In this document: positions 43,820 to 53,721 of the stretch, one piece after another | Position numbering within the stretch: position 1 is the stretch's first letter | Layout of the letters: each line of letters starts with the position of its first letter | Origin: Epilithonimonas tenax DSM 16811 | Lineage (GTDB): Bacteria; Bacteroidota; Bacteroidia; Flavobacteriales; Weeksellaceae | DNA: 64,000 bases | Assembly (NCBI RefSeq): GCF_000428485.1 | Contig: NZ_AUAA01000009.1 | Span: 54,771-118,770, forward strand | Direction of reading: 5' to 3' | The notes under the pieces: generated by a model | What the model saw: only the letters and a program-made list of their open reading frames with translations | The model's database searches: none | What the model was told of the DNA's origin: nothing | Program-made: the position numbers and the translations under genes

Positions 43820-45673
43820 ATGTGTGGAATCGTAGGTTATACAGGTTTTAGAGATGCGTATGAAATTGTTATCAACGGATTACGTCGTTTAGAATATAGA
43901 GGATACGACAGTGCGGGAGTTGTTTTGGAAACGGAGAATGGAGAATTCGAAATCAAAAAAACGAAAGGTAAAGTCGATGATCTTGTTGCAATTTCTAAAG
44001 CATTACAAAATACTTCTAAAATAGGAATGGGACACACAAGATGGGCAACCCACGGTGTACCAAGTGATAATAATTCGCATCCTCACGTTTCAAATAACGG
44101 AAAAATAGCATTAGTTCATAATGGCATCATCGAAAATTATGATACCATCAAAACAATGTTGATCAATAAAGATTTTGACTTCAAATCCGAAACAGATACC
44201 GAAGTACTTGTCAATCTTATCCAGTATTTTATGGATAAAGAACCACTATTAGATTTCCCAGAAGCGGTTAGATATGCGCTGAATGAAGTCTATGGTGCAT
44301 ACGCAGTTTCTGTCATGCACGAAGATTTCCCTGGCCAGTTGGTCGTGGCAAGATTAGGCTCCCCACTGGCAGTTGGAATTGGTGAAAACGAATTTTTCGT
44401 CGCATCAGATGCATCACCCTTTGTAGAGTTCACGAAAGAAGCGGTATATCTTGAAGAAGGACATATGGCAAGCATCTCTCTTGAAGCAGGTATAGACATC
44501 AGAACGATTAAAGAAAATACAAGAATTGAGCCCGCCATTCAGGAATTGAGGCTCAATCTTGAACAAATTGAAAAAGGTGGTTACGAACATTTTATGCTAA
44601 AAGAAATCTTCGAACAGCCAAAGTCTATTTTAGATACAATGAGAGGCAGATTACTTGCCGATGAAGGTATTATAAAAATGGCCGGAATATGGGACCACCT
44701 TGAAAGATTGACCAACGCAGAGAGAATCATTATCATTGCCTGTGGTACGTCTTGGCATGCTGGGCTTATTGGAGAATATTTAATTGAAGAATTTGCAAGA
44801 GTTCCGGTAGAGGTAGAATATGCTTCAGAATTCCGATACAGAAATCCAATTATCAATGCCAAGGATGTTGTCATCGCTATCTCCCAATCTGGAGAAACCG
44901 CTGATACAATGGCAGCAATAAAACTTGCTAAAGAAAAAGGCGCTTTCGTATTTGGTATCTGTAATGTGGTAGATTCGTCCATTGCAAGATATACAGATGC
45001 TGGTGCTTACACACACGCAGGTCCGGAAATTGGCGTTGCTTCTACAAAAGCCTTTACCGCACAACTTACCATTTTATCTTTGATTGCTATCAAATTGGGT
45101 AACCATAATGGTAATTTGGGGAAGGCTGATTTTATGAGATTAATAACAGAACTAGAGGCTATTCCTAAAAAGGTAGAAGACGTTTTGAATACCGTAGATG
45201 ATGTTGTCAAAAACATAGCTTCCAAATTTGCAGATGCCACAAACTTCTTATATCTAGGAAGAGGATATAATTTCCCTGCTGCCTTAGAAGGTGCACTTAA
45301 ACTTAAAGAGATCTCTTACATCCATGCGGAAGGTTACCCAGCAGCTGAGATGAAGCACGGACCTATCGCTTTGATTGATGAAAATATGCCAATCGTTATT
45401 ATTGCACCAAAAATTGGTCATTATGATAAGATTGTAAGCAATGTTCAGGAGATCAAAGCAAGAAAAGGAAAAGTGATTGCTATTATCAATAAAGGTGATA
45501 CACAAGTTGCTGCGATGGCAGATTATATTATAGAAATCCCCGAGACTTCTGAATGTTTTTCTCCAATCTTAGCATCTATCCCACTCCAACTCCTGTCATA
45601 CTATATTGCGGTAGAAAGAGGGGCTAATGTTGATCAACCGCGAAACCTTGCAAAATCTGTAACTGTCGAATAA
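43820..45673 (+). CDS. glmS: glutamine--fructose-6-phosphate aminotransferase (isomerizing)
   Basis: 617 residues. N-terminal class II glutaminase domain with nucleophile Cys2 (MCGIVGYTG) and HTRWATHG; two SIS isomerase domains with CGTSWHAG and AISQSGETADT; C-terminal DQPRNLAKSVTVE with the catalytic lysine. It makes glucosamine 6-phosphate for peptidoglycan and lipid A. No glmS ribozyme is apparent upstream, since the leader is only 14 bp. Confidence 0.97.
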   Translation: MCGIVGYTGFRDAYEIVINGLRRLEYRGYDSAGVVLETENGEFEIKKTKGKVDDLVAISKALQNTSKIGMGHTRWATHGVPSDNNSHPHVSNNGKIALVHNGIIENYDTIKTMLINKDFDFKSETDTEVLVNLIQYFMDKEPLLDFPEAVRYALNEVYGAYAVSVMHEDFPGQLVVARLGSPLAVGIGENEFFVASDASPFVEFTKEAVYLEEGHMASISLEAGIDIRTIKENTRIEPAIQELRLNLEQIEKGGYEHFMLKEIFEQPKSILDTMRGRLLADEGIIKMAGIWDHLERLTNAERIIIIACGTSWHAGLIGEYLIEEFARVPVEVEYASEFRYRNPIINAKDVVIAISQSGETADTMAAIKLAKEKGAFVFGICNVVDSSIARYTDAGAYTHAGPEIGVASTKAFTAQLTILSLIAIKLGNHNGNLGKADFMRLITELEAIPKKVEDVLNTVDDVVKNIASKFADATNFLYLGRGYNFPAALEGALKLKEISYIHAEGYPAAEMKHGPIALIDENMPIVIIAPKIGHYDKIVSNVQEIKARKGKVIAIINKGDTQVAAMADYIIEIPETSECFSPILASIPLQLLSYYIAVERGANVDQPRNLAKSVTVE

Positions 45674-45779
45674 TTTCATTGTTTGTGAAATATTCTTTAA
45701 CAAATTGCGTTTTCAATTACAATTGATAATTATTCATAAAAAAAATTATATATTTACCGCTTAATTTCTTTAAAATAGG

Positions 45780-47213
45780 ATGAAAAGGATATTACTAATA
45801 TTATTGTCAACATCGGTTATTGTTTCTTGTTCCAAAGGGAATAAGGGGAGTGCTGGTAAGCCCGGTCTTAAGGGAGAATTGGTTCCAAGAGGATCATCGA
45901 AATCATTTATTGCAGAAAGACCTTACGGAATGGTTCCAATTCCTGGAGGATCTTTTGTAATGGGTATGGCAGATCAGGATTTTTCAGCTACACCAGAAAA
46001 AGCAATGCCTAAAACCGTGACAGTATCTTCCTTTTTTATGGATGAAACAGAAATCACCAATGCCGAATACCGATTATTCATTAATGCAGTGAGAGATTCT
46101 ATCGCTAGAGGCCTATTAGCTGAAGCTGCAGGAGAAGGTGGCGGCGACGGCGAGGGTGGTAATGGAGGATCTATTGCAGATTTTGCATATGCATCCAAAA
46201 AAACAGGGGATGAAGCTACGCCTTACCAAAAATACATGGAGTCACAAGGTGGGAGAGAAGGTGAAGGGACTTATGATGAATCCAAAAAATTGGATTGGAA
46301 AGTACCCGTTCAGTGGAATACCTCCGCTTATCCTGACGAGAAATATGCCGAAGTTTTGGAGTCGATGTATTTGCCTGCTGATAAAAGAATCAACAACGAA
46401 AGAGTGATAGATTGGTCAAAAATTAAATACAACTACCAATGGGAAGACGTTATGTCTGCTGTAAAAGATAAGGACAGAGGTGCAAACTATCTTAAAAAAG
46501 AAAGTATTGCCATTTATCCTGATACTACCGTTTGGGTGAAAGATTTCAGTTATGCCTATAACGGGCCATTGTTTGATCAGTATTTCTGGCACCAGGCTTA
46601 CAAAGAGTATCCTGTAGTTGGTGTCACTTGGGATCAGGCAAGAGCTTTTTGTGATTTCAGAACCAAAATGAAAAGTGATTTCAATAGCAGTCTGAAAAAG
46701 AAAAAGCAAAAGTCTATGAGATTCCGTCTTCCGACAGAAGCAGAGTGGGAGTATGCTGCCAAAGGCGGTATTCAAAATGCGACCTATCCTTGGGGAGGAC
46801 CTTATTTGCAGGATGACAGAGGTTGTTATTTGGCAAACTTCAAACCTAAAAGAGGTTCTTACATAGAAGATGATAAGAAAGGAGACTATACTTATACAGC
46901 TCCCGTTAAGAAATTTTCTAAAAACGGTTACGGACTTTATGACATGGCAGGAAACGTCGCTGAATGGACAGAATCTCCTTATCATACTTCAAGCTCAGAA
47001 TTCGCTTCAACACTTAACCCAAACCTTTCGAACCAATCTTCTAAATCAGTTAAGAAAACTGTAAGAGGCGGGTCTTGGAAAGACGCAGGCTACTTATTGA
47101 TGACTGCTTACAGAGATTGGGAAAGAAAAGATTCTGCAAGAAGTTTTATCGGCTTCAGAACTATTCAGGATATCCCATCTGGCGCTGTAAAATTTAAAAG
47201 AACGACTAAATAA
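45780..47213 (+). CDS. gldK: gliding motility/T9SS lipoprotein GldK
   Basis: 477 residues with a lipoprotein signal (lipobox VSCS, Cys17) and a formylglycine-generating-enzyme/sulfatase-modifying fold: IPGGSFVMGMADQD, FRLPTEAEWEYAAKGG, GNVAEWTE and VRGGSWKDAGY. GldK forms the periplasmic ring of the type IX secretion system with GldN. Glycine-rich insertion EGGGDGEGGNGGS at about 118-130 is low complexity. It is the first gene of the gldKLMN operon; a near-consensus TATATTTA box is at 45749-45756, with TTG 23 bp upstream. Confidence 0.95.
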   Translation: MKRILLILLSTSVIVSCSKGNKGSAGKPGLKGELVPRGSSKSFIAERPYGMVPIPGGSFVMGMADQDFSATPEKAMPKTVTVSSFFMDETEITNAEYRLFINAVRDSIARGLLAEAAGEGGGDGEGGNGGSIADFAYASKKTGDEATPYQKYMESQGGREGEGTYDESKKLDWKVPVQWNTSAYPDEKYAEVLESMYLPADKRINNERVIDWSKIKYNYQWEDVMSAVKDKDRGANYLKKESIAIYPDTTVWVKDFSYAYNGPLFDQYFWHQAYKEYPVVGVTWDQARAFCDFRTKMKSDFNSSLKKKKQKSMRFRLPTEAEWEYAAKGGIQNATYPWGGPYLQDDRGCYLANFKPKRGSYIEDDKKGDYTYTAPVKKFSKNGYGLYDMAGNVAEWTESPYHTSSSEFASTLNPNLSNQSSKSVKKTVRGGSWKDAGYLLMTAYRDWERKDSARSFIGFRTIQDIPSGAVKFKRTTK

Positions 47214-47246
47214 TTAACTAACTATTACTAACTAAAAATTAAAAAC

Positions 47247-47924
47247 ATGTTTAAAACTAAAGATTCAATCACGAATTTTGTCTACTCGTTTGGTGCAGCT
47301 ATCGTTATCTTGGGTGCTCTATTTAAAATGACCCACTGGAGCATTGGGCCTATCTCTGGTAATGTTGCTCTTGCTGCCGGTTTGATTACTGAAGCATTAA
47401 TCTTTATATTCTTCGCTTTTGATCCACCAAAATCTGAAGAAAGCTATGCTTGGGAAAATGTTTACCCAGAATTATTGGACGAAACTGCAGAAAGACAGCC
47501 TAGAAAAGTAGTCGCTAAAGTTGAAAACAAAGAATTAGAAGTGTCATTGTCTGATAAACTTGACAAGATGCTGGCTGATGCAAAATTAGACGTGAGCTTG
47601 TTCGAAAGACTAAGAGGAGGAATTGATAAATTCTCATCTTCAGTGGATCAAATCAACCAAACTGTAGATGTTTCCGCTTCTACTCACAAATATAATGAGC
47701 AACTTAATATGGCTGCTTCTCATTTGGAAAGCATGAATGCTTTATACGCATTGCAATTGGAACAAGGACAAAAACAATCCGAATTCAGTAAAAAATATGT
47801 AGAAGATATCCAAAAATCTGCAGCACATTCCGAAAAATTCAACGAAGAGCTTCAAGGACTTACAGGTAATCTAAATAATCTTAATAGAGTTTATGGTGGT
47901 ATGCTTAGCGCAATGAAGTCTTAA
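47247..47924 (+). CDS. gldL: gliding motility/T9SS motor protein GldL
   Basis: 225 residues. Two adjacent membrane helices at the N-terminus (about 8-28 and 36-53, with FKMTHW between), the second containing the conserved glutamate in LITEALIFIFFAF, followed by a cytoplasmic coiled region rich in Asn, Gln and Leu. With GldM it forms the proton-driven rotary motor that powers T9SS secretion and gliding. Confidence 0.95.
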   Translation: MFKTKDSITNFVYSFGAAIVILGALFKMTHWSIGPISGNVALAAGLITEALIFIFFAFDPPKSEESYAWENVYPELLDETAERQPRKVVAKVENKELEVSLSDKLDKMLADAKLDVSLFERLRGGIDKFSSSVDQINQTVDVSASTHKYNEQLNMAASHLESMNALYALQLEQGQKQSEFSKKYVEDIQKSAAHSEKFNEELQGLTGNLNNLNRVYGGMLSAMKS

Positions 47925-47971
47925 TCACTATCATTTTAATTTTTGTTTAACAATTAATTTAATTTATTAAA

Positions 47972-49540
47972 ATGGCAGGAGGAAAACAGACACCACGTCA
48001 AAAGATGATCAATCTGATGTACTTGGTCTTCATTGCAATGCTTGCAATGACGATCGATCAGCAGATCATCAGATCATATAAAGATACAAATCAGTCATTG
48101 ACTGATACAAGACTTACTGTTCAGGATAAGAACGACAAAATCTTCAAGAAAACGCTAGAAGCTAAAGCTATTTCTTCTCCTGAGAATTATGGCCCGATGC
48201 TAGAGCAATACAAAGGTTTGGAGGCTAAAACTAATGATCTTGTTAGTTTTATTGAAGGGGTTAAAAATAAAATGATTACAGAAGGAGAGTATGACTCTAC
48301 TTTACCAATTGAAGAAAGTCTTACGGCTCTCAACAATACGGAACCTTCTACCAAGAACTTTTTTAAAGATGGTGATGAAGAAACACCTTCAAAAACTTCA
48401 GAGGAGTTAAAAACTAAAATTAACGATTTAAGAAGCTTTATCGTTGCTACTTTTGGAGGAAATCCACAACTTAAAGCGGTAGCAGACAGAGCAACAAAAA
48501 ATCTTATTGCTGATTTTCCAAAAGGAGATAAGAGAAGCACACAAGGTTGGATACAATACAAATTTTATAACCAGCCGTTAGTTGCTGCTCTCTCTAATTT
48601 AGAAGTGATCCAGTCCGAAGCAAGAAACTTACAGTCAGACGCCATCACATCGATGCTTCAGGAAAAAGTGGATGCTGATATCAAGTTTGATGCTTACGAA
48701 GCTTTGGTTTCTGGACCTAGTTCAGTGATGAAGGGTGAGCCTGCTGAAATTAAAGTGGCAATTGGAACTTTCGCAAGTTCTGTACCTGGACTGGCAATTT
48801 CTGGTGCTAGAGTTGTAAATGGTCAAGGTATCATTACACCTGCAACAGGGACTCCTGGAGAGCAAAATTTTGGAGGACAGATCACATTTAATGATAAAAA
48901 CGGAAAAGTGATTACTTTACCTTACAGTCATACATTAAACGTTGTTTCTGGTGCAGAAGCTCTGAAAGAACAGAGTGGAGCAATCTTAGCAGCTGATAAA
49001 ATGAATGTTTTGTACAGAGGTCTAGCTAATCCGGTATCTGGATCTATCCTAGGTGCAGATCTTAATGCAACTAATTTATCCGCAGCTGGTGCAGCTGTCA
49101 GCGGTGGCAAAGGAAAATGGATGGTGACTCCAGGTTCTGGTTCTACAGTGAAATTGACTATTTCTGGCAAATCACCAAGTGGTAAATTGATTACGCAAGG
49201 TTTTGATTTCAGGATTAAAAATATTCCGCCACCAAGAGGACAGATCAGAGGGGCAAGTTATGTTTCTATGCCTGCCGCTTCTATTTCCAAGCAGACACTT
49301 ACGGCATCATTGCCAGACTTTGATTTCCCTGTAACATTTGATGTGGTGAGTTTCAAAGTGAAAGTATCTGGAAAAGCGGTAATGCCAATCAATGGTAGTT
49401 CTTTGGGACAAATTGAAGGGCTTACAAAAGGCTTGAGAAGTGGAGATGTTGTTACAATATTTGATATCCAAGCAAGAGCAAACGGATTAAATGGAGTAGT
49501 TCTTCCAAACATAGGTAACGTTATTGTAAACGTACTTTAA
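47972..49540 (+). CDS. gldM: gliding motility/T9SS motor protein GldM
   Basis: 522 residues. A single N-terminal membrane helix (MINLMYLVFIAMLAMTID) follows a short cytoplasmic GGKQTPRQK tail, then an extended periplasmic region of four domains ending in NVIVNVL. GldM wraps around the GldL pentamer in the membrane and transmits rotation to the GldK/N ring. Confidence 0.95.
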   Translation: MAGGKQTPRQKMINLMYLVFIAMLAMTIDQQIIRSYKDTNQSLTDTRLTVQDKNDKIFKKTLEAKAISSPENYGPMLEQYKGLEAKTNDLVSFIEGVKNKMITEGEYDSTLPIEESLTALNNTEPSTKNFFKDGDEETPSKTSEELKTKINDLRSFIVATFGGNPQLKAVADRATKNLIADFPKGDKRSTQGWIQYKFYNQPLVAALSNLEVIQSEARNLQSDAITSMLQEKVDADIKFDAYEALVSGPSSVMKGEPAEIKVAIGTFASSVPGLAISGARVVNGQGIITPATGTPGEQNFGGQITFNDKNGKVITLPYSHTLNVVSGAEALKEQSGAILAADKMNVLYRGLANPVSGSILGADLNATNLSAAGAAVSGGKGKWMVTPGSGSTVKLTISGKSPSGKLITQGFDFRIKNIPPPRGQIRGASYVSMPAASISKQTLTASLPDFDFPVTFDVVSFKVKVSGKAVMPINGSSLGQIEGLTKGLRSGDVVTIFDIQARANGLNGVVLPNIGNVIVNVL

Positions 49541-49587
49541 AAGAACATTAAAAGTTTGATTGATTTTTTTACTATTCAATATTTATT

Positions 49588-50820
49588 ATGAAAAAGATTA
49601 TATATAGTTTAATTTGTCTTTCCTCTACAATGGTTTTTGGTCAGAATAGCATTCTTAATGCTAGCTCTCCCCAAACATTCAGAGAAGAGAGAGAAGCTAA
49701 AAAAGACAGTATAGCACAACCTTTAAAATACAGCTTTATCGAAGATAAAGATATATTGAGAAGTATGGTTGTATGGGAGATTATTGATATGAATGACAAA
49801 ATCAATCAACCTTTTTACCACAACGCAGATGGTTTGGTGTCTCAAAACAAGTCACTTTATCAGGTTCTATTAGATGCTGTGAACAATGGCAAAATAAAAG
49901 AAGTATACCAAGGTGATGATTTTACAACAAGACTAACACCAGAACAGATTATATCTTCGACATCTGCAGTGCAGGTTGCTGATTATTTTTCCCAGACTTT
50001 GAATGAAAATAAAATCGAAGAGTCTGCAGCTAATAATTTGAAAAAATATTTCACGTCAGCAATTAATTCTACTGATGCAGATATTAGTTCTATCAAAGCG
50101 TTCTATGGTTCTAGATTAGAAGATGTGCTTTTATACAACGACGGCTCTTCTCCTGTAACAGAAGAAGCTGCTGCAGAAGAAGTTACGACCACCAAAAAGG
50201 GCAAGAAGAAAAAAGCAAGCAAGAAAGCGGCACCAAAAGCTTCAAACATTGCGCCCGGTACCGTGCTTGTAAAATTAGATGGTAGCTGGTACAAAATCAA
50301 CAGAAACGATATTTCTTCTAATGTCGATAAAATCGTAACTGGTACAGAGAAGGTGAAAGCGCTTAAGTTGATGGGTATGTGGTATGTCGATAAAAGAGAT
50401 ACACAACTGAGATACAGATTACTTGGTATTGCTGCAATGGGAGAAGATCCAAATGCGGCAAAATTAAGAGCTTCGCAGGCCGCGGCCTTGGCAGAGGCTG
50501 GACAACCTGTAGAAAATCTCGGCGGCGGTGCAGAAGATTTGATTGATCTGTTTTGGATCTATTATCCAGATGCTAGACAGGTTTTGACAAGCAACTATAT
50601 CTTTAATTCTAGAAATTCTACTTCAGACATTTCTTATGATGATGTCCTCAACCAAAGAAGATTCTCATCTGTTATCTATAAATCAGATAATGGTCTTGGT
50701 AGAGGAGGAAGTGGCATCATAGATGAATATATCCCTGCTGATGCAGACGCGCAGCTCGAAGAAAGTGACAGAATCAAAGCACAGATTCTTCAAATGGAAA
50801 ATGATTTGTGGAATTACTAA
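49588..50820 (+). CDS. gldN: gliding motility/T9SS ring protein GldN
   Basis: 410 residues with a signal peptide (MKKIIYSLICLSSTMVFGQ) and a GldN/PorN domain (YSFIEDKDILRSMVVWEIID, then DLFWIYYPDARQVL). A lysine- and alanine-rich insert TTKKGKKKKASKKAAPKAS around residues 199-217 splits the protein. GldN completes the ring with GldK. It is the last gene of the operon, followed by a strong terminator. Confidence 0.94.
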   Translation: MKKIIYSLICLSSTMVFGQNSILNASSPQTFREEREAKKDSIAQPLKYSFIEDKDILRSMVVWEIIDMNDKINQPFYHNADGLVSQNKSLYQVLLDAVNNGKIKEVYQGDDFTTRLTPEQIISSTSAVQVADYFSQTLNENKIEESAANNLKKYFTSAINSTDADISSIKAFYGSRLEDVLLYNDGSSPVTEEAAAEEVTTTKKGKKKKASKKAAPKASNIAPGTVLVKLDGSWYKINRNDISSNVDKIVTGTEKVKALKLMGMWYVDKRDTQLRYRLLGIAAMGEDPNAAKLRASQAAALAEAGQPVENLGGGAEDLIDLFWIYYPDARQVLTSNYIFNSRNSTSDISYDDVLNQRRFSSVIYKSDNGLGRGGSGIIDEYIPADADAQLEESDRIKAQILQMENDLWNY

Positions 50821-50842
50821 TATTTCTCACATTCCAAATAAA

Positions 50843-50873
50843 AAAACCTGAGTATCTTTACTCAGGTTTTTTA
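50843..50873 (+). terminator. terminator of gldKLMN
   Basis: A 12-bp perfect stem AAAACCTGAGTA / TACTCAGGTTTT with a TCTT loop and following T residues. The next start codon is only 8 bp past the stem. Confidence 0.9.
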
Positions 50874-50877
50874 TTTT

Positions 50878-51909
50878 ATGGTTCATATCGATTACATTAT
50901 TGTTGGAGGTGGTTTTGCAGGTTTTTTTCTCGCACACCAGTTACAGAAAAATAACCTTTCTTTTATCATTTATAATGGTGATCAGATCTCTGGATCACAT
51001 ATCTCTGCGGGTGTTTGTAACCCGGTTATCCTCAAGAGATTCAGCACATTTTGGAAGTCCAAAGAACAAATGGAGTATCTTGAAACCATTTTCTCCGAGA
51101 TCCAATGCTACACAGGAAATAACTACATTATCCACGAACCAGTTGCGCGGATCTTTCACGATGAAGCAGAAAGAAAACAATGGCGCAGGAATGCTCAGAA
51201 AGAAGATTTAAATCCATTTTTAAACACCGATTTCATCAGTCTAGGAAGCATCGAAAATCCGCTTGAATGTGGCGTGGTGAAAAATTCCTGCAGAATAGAT
51301 GTATATCATTTTTTCAAAGATCTCTTCACTTATTTTAAAAATAACAACTGTCTCGTCAATGAATCTTTTCATCACCAACTGATTGATACAGAGAATGGCA
51401 TTTACAAAAATTTCAAATTCAAAAATATTGTTTTCTGCGAAGGGATTCATACCAGAGATAACCCTTATTTTGATAAGGTTCCTGTGTTGCCGAACAAAGG
51501 GCACTGTCTGGAAGTGAAGATCAATCAGACTATAGATCCCTTTATTATTAAAAAAAAGCATTTTCTGTTTTCACTTTCGGATAACAGATTTTATTACGGT
51601 GGCACTTATGATCGTTTTGACCAATCGGATGATATTGATCCCGAATTTGTTGGCGAATTAGAAAATGGACTGAAGGCCTTTTATAAAAATGAATTTTCTA
51701 TCACAAAAGTGAGAACGGCTTTCCGTGCAACTGTAGATGATAGACGTCCAATCCTGGGTACACATCCTGAGTTTAAAAATCTACACATTTTCAATGGTCT
51801 TGGTGCAAGAGGCGTTTTGAACGGCTCTTATTTCTCCAAAGTAATGCTTGATTACTTGGAAAATCAAGTTGAATTGGATCCCGAGATTTCTGTCAGTCGA
51901 TTTCAGTAG
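50878..51909 (+). CDS. FAD-dependent oxidoreductase (DAO family)
   Basis: 343 residues. The N-terminal dinucleotide-binding motif IIVGGGFAGFFLAHQL (7-22) and the C-terminal DDRRPILGTHP and NGLGARGVLNGS segments belong to the D-amino-acid-oxidase/glycine-oxidase-like family. It likely oxidises an amine or imino acid, but the substrate cannot be named. It starts right behind the gldN terminator, so its promoter must lie inside gldN or it depends on readthrough. Confidence 0.85.
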   Translation: MVHIDYIIVGGGFAGFFLAHQLQKNNLSFIIYNGDQISGSHISAGVCNPVILKRFSTFWKSKEQMEYLETIFSEIQCYTGNNYIIHEPVARIFHDEAERKQWRRNAQKEDLNPFLNTDFISLGSIENPLECGVVKNSCRIDVYHFFKDLFTYFKNNNCLVNESFHHQLIDTENGIYKNFKFKNIVFCEGIHTRDNPYFDKVPVLPNKGHCLEVKINQTIDPFIIKKKHFLFSLSDNRFYYGGTYDRFDQSDDIDPEFVGELENGLKAFYKNEFSITKVRTAFRATVDDRRPILGTHPEFKNLHIFNGLGARGVLNGSYFSKVMLDYLENQVELDPEISVSRFQ

Positions 51910-51936
51910 AAAATCGTTCTATTCATATTATACTAA

Positions 51937-51968
51937 TTTGGTAAGATATATATGAATCCTTAACTTTG
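51937..51968 (+). promoter_or_regulatory. promoter of the sulfate assimilation operon
   Basis: TTTG (51937-51940), 20 bp, TAACTTTG (51961-51968), an essentially perfect Bacteroidota promoter. The -7 box includes a TTG that could be mistaken for a start; the real ATG is at 51990. Confidence 0.8.
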
Positions 51969-51989
51969 CATCCAGCAACGATTTCTAAC

Positions 51990-52703
51990 ATGAGCGACGA
52001 TTTAAAATCCATCCTTCAGGATCTGATTAAAAAAAGCAGTCAAAACAATTCTATTGAGGCAGTTCTGGATCACCTTACAGGTATTTTCCCAGATGAGATT
52101 TGTTTTTCCACCAGTTTTAGTATGGAAGATCAGGTAATTACAGATCTAGTAAAAGAATCTTCCATCAAGATTTTTACCTTAGACACAGGCCGGCTATTTG
52201 AAGATACTTACAACACATGGAACCTGACAAGATCCAAATATCAATTAGACATCAAAGCGTATTACCCCAATCAGGAAGAGTTAGAAGCTTTCATCCAACA
52301 AAAAGGCCCCGATTCTTTTTATACATCGGTCGATAACCGGAAAAAATGTTGCGAGATCAGAAAGGTACACCCTTTAAAAAGAGCTTTGCAAGGTAACAAA
52401 GTCTGGGTCACAGGTCTTCGGGCAGAGCATTCTCCGGATCGCAATGACCTCCGGCAACTGGAATGGGACGAGTCCAATCAGATCATCAAATACCATCCAA
52501 TGCTATTCTGGACAACAGACCAGGTGAAAAATTACCTCAAAGAAAAACAGATACCTTATAATATCCTTCACGACAGAGGTTTTGTCAGCATTGGCTGCGC
52601 ACCTTGTACCAGAGCCATCCAACCAGGCGAGGATTTCCGGGCTGGAAGATGGTGGTGGGAAGATGCCAGTAAAAAAGAATGTGGACTTCATGTTCACAAA
52701 TAA
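51990..52703 (+). CDS. cysH: phosphoadenylyl/adenylyl sulfate reductase CysH
   Basis: 237 residues from the ATG at 51990. The catalytic KKECGLH block is at the C-terminus. Two cysteine pairs (KKCCEIRK and CAPC) indicate a 4Fe-4S cluster, which points to adenylyl sulfate (APS) rather than PAPS as the substrate. It reduces the activated sulfate to sulfite with thioredoxin. It is the first gene of a cysH-cysD-cysN operon. Confidence 0.93.
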   Translation: MSDDLKSILQDLIKKSSQNNSIEAVLDHLTGIFPDEICFSTSFSMEDQVITDLVKESSIKIFTLDTGRLFEDTYNTWNLTRSKYQLDIKAYYPNQEELEAFIQQKGPDSFYTSVDNRKKCCEIRKVHPLKRALQGNKVWVTGLRAEHSPDRNDLRQLEWDESNQIIKYHPMLFWTTDQVKNYLKEKQIPYNILHDRGFVSIGCAPCTRAIQPGEDFRAGRWWWEDASKKECGLHVHK

Positions 52704-52721
52704 CAACTAATCAAATTTAAA

Positions 52722-53630
52722 ATGTCAAAATACAACTTGGATTATCTGGAACAGCTGGAATCCGAAGCCATTCATATTTTCCGCGAAGTGGCGGGACAGT
52801 TTGAGCGCCCTGCCTTGCTTTTCAGCGGCGGCAAAGACAGCATCACGCTGGTTCATCTCGCGCTAAAGGCGTTCCGACCGGGTAAATTTCCGTTCCCTCT
52901 GGTTCACATAGACACAGGGCACAATTTTCCAGAAGTTTTGGAATACCGAGATCTGCTGGCTGAACAAATCGGCGAAAAACTCATCGTAAGAAAAGTAGAA
53001 GATACCATCAAAGAAAAAGGTCTCACAGAACCCAAAGGGAAATTACCCAGCAGAAACGCCCTGCAGACTTTCACACTCTTGGACACCGTAGAAGAATTTG
53101 AATTCGACTGCTGCATCGGTGGCGGAAGACGGGACGAAGAAAAAGCCAGAGCCAAAGAACGCATCTTCTCCGTCCGCGACGATTTCGGACAATGGGATCC
53201 GAAACTTCAGCGTCCCGAACTATGGAATACCTACAACGGGAAGATCCACAAAGGCGAGCAGGTAAGAGCTTTCCCAATCAGCAACTGGACAGAATTAGAT
53301 GTCTGGAATTACATCCTGAAAGAAAACATCCAACTACCATCCATCTACTTCTCACACGAGAGAGAGGTTCTCAATTTTGACAGCCAATTCATCGCGATGA
53401 ATGAGTTTGTCAATCTGGAAGAAAGTGACCTTGTGACCACAGAAAAAGTGCGTTACAGAACCGTAGGCGATATGACGTGCACCGCAGCTGTCTTGTCAAA
53501 CGCAGCCAATCTGGAAGAAGTCATTGCCGAGATCATCACCACAAAAACCAGCGAAAGAGGCGAAACCAGAATTGATGACAGAACCTCAGAAGCCGCAATG
53601 GAAGACCGCAAAAAAGCGGGTTATTTTTAA
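52722..53630 (+). CDS. cysD: sulfate adenylyltransferase subunit 2
   Basis: 302 residues of the ATP pyrophosphatase family: SGGKDSITLVHLALKAF (34-50), HIDTGHNFPE, RRDEEKARAKER and the AFPISNWTELDVW segment. With CysN it makes APS from sulfate and ATP. It starts 18 bp after cysH. A 273-bp gap with a hairpin repeat separates it from cysN. Confidence 0.96.
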   Translation: MSKYNLDYLEQLESEAIHIFREVAGQFERPALLFSGGKDSITLVHLALKAFRPGKFPFPLVHIDTGHNFPEVLEYRDLLAEQIGEKLIVRKVEDTIKEKGLTEPKGKLPSRNALQTFTLLDTVEEFEFDCCIGGGRRDEEKARAKERIFSVRDDFGQWDPKLQRPELWNTYNGKIHKGEQVRAFPISNWTELDVWNYILKENIQLPSIYFSHEREVLNFDSQFIAMNEFVNLEESDLVTTEKVRYRTVGDMTCTAAVLSNAANLEEVIAEIITTKTSERGETRIDDRTSEAAMEDRKKAGYF

Positions 53631-53721
53631 TTATTAATGATAAATTATAAGTGATGAATGATTAAATCGCAAGCAAATTTTCAAAATTATTGATCAACTA
53701 TCGTTCATCATTTATAAAATT

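Noticed and set aside
46416..46985. 189-residue frame opposite gldK
   Set aside because: Antisense to a clear GldK and without recognisable domain or promoter.
51910..51989. sulfur-responsive riboswitch before cysH
   Set aside because: The -7 box is about 20 bp before the ATG, leaving almost no leader.
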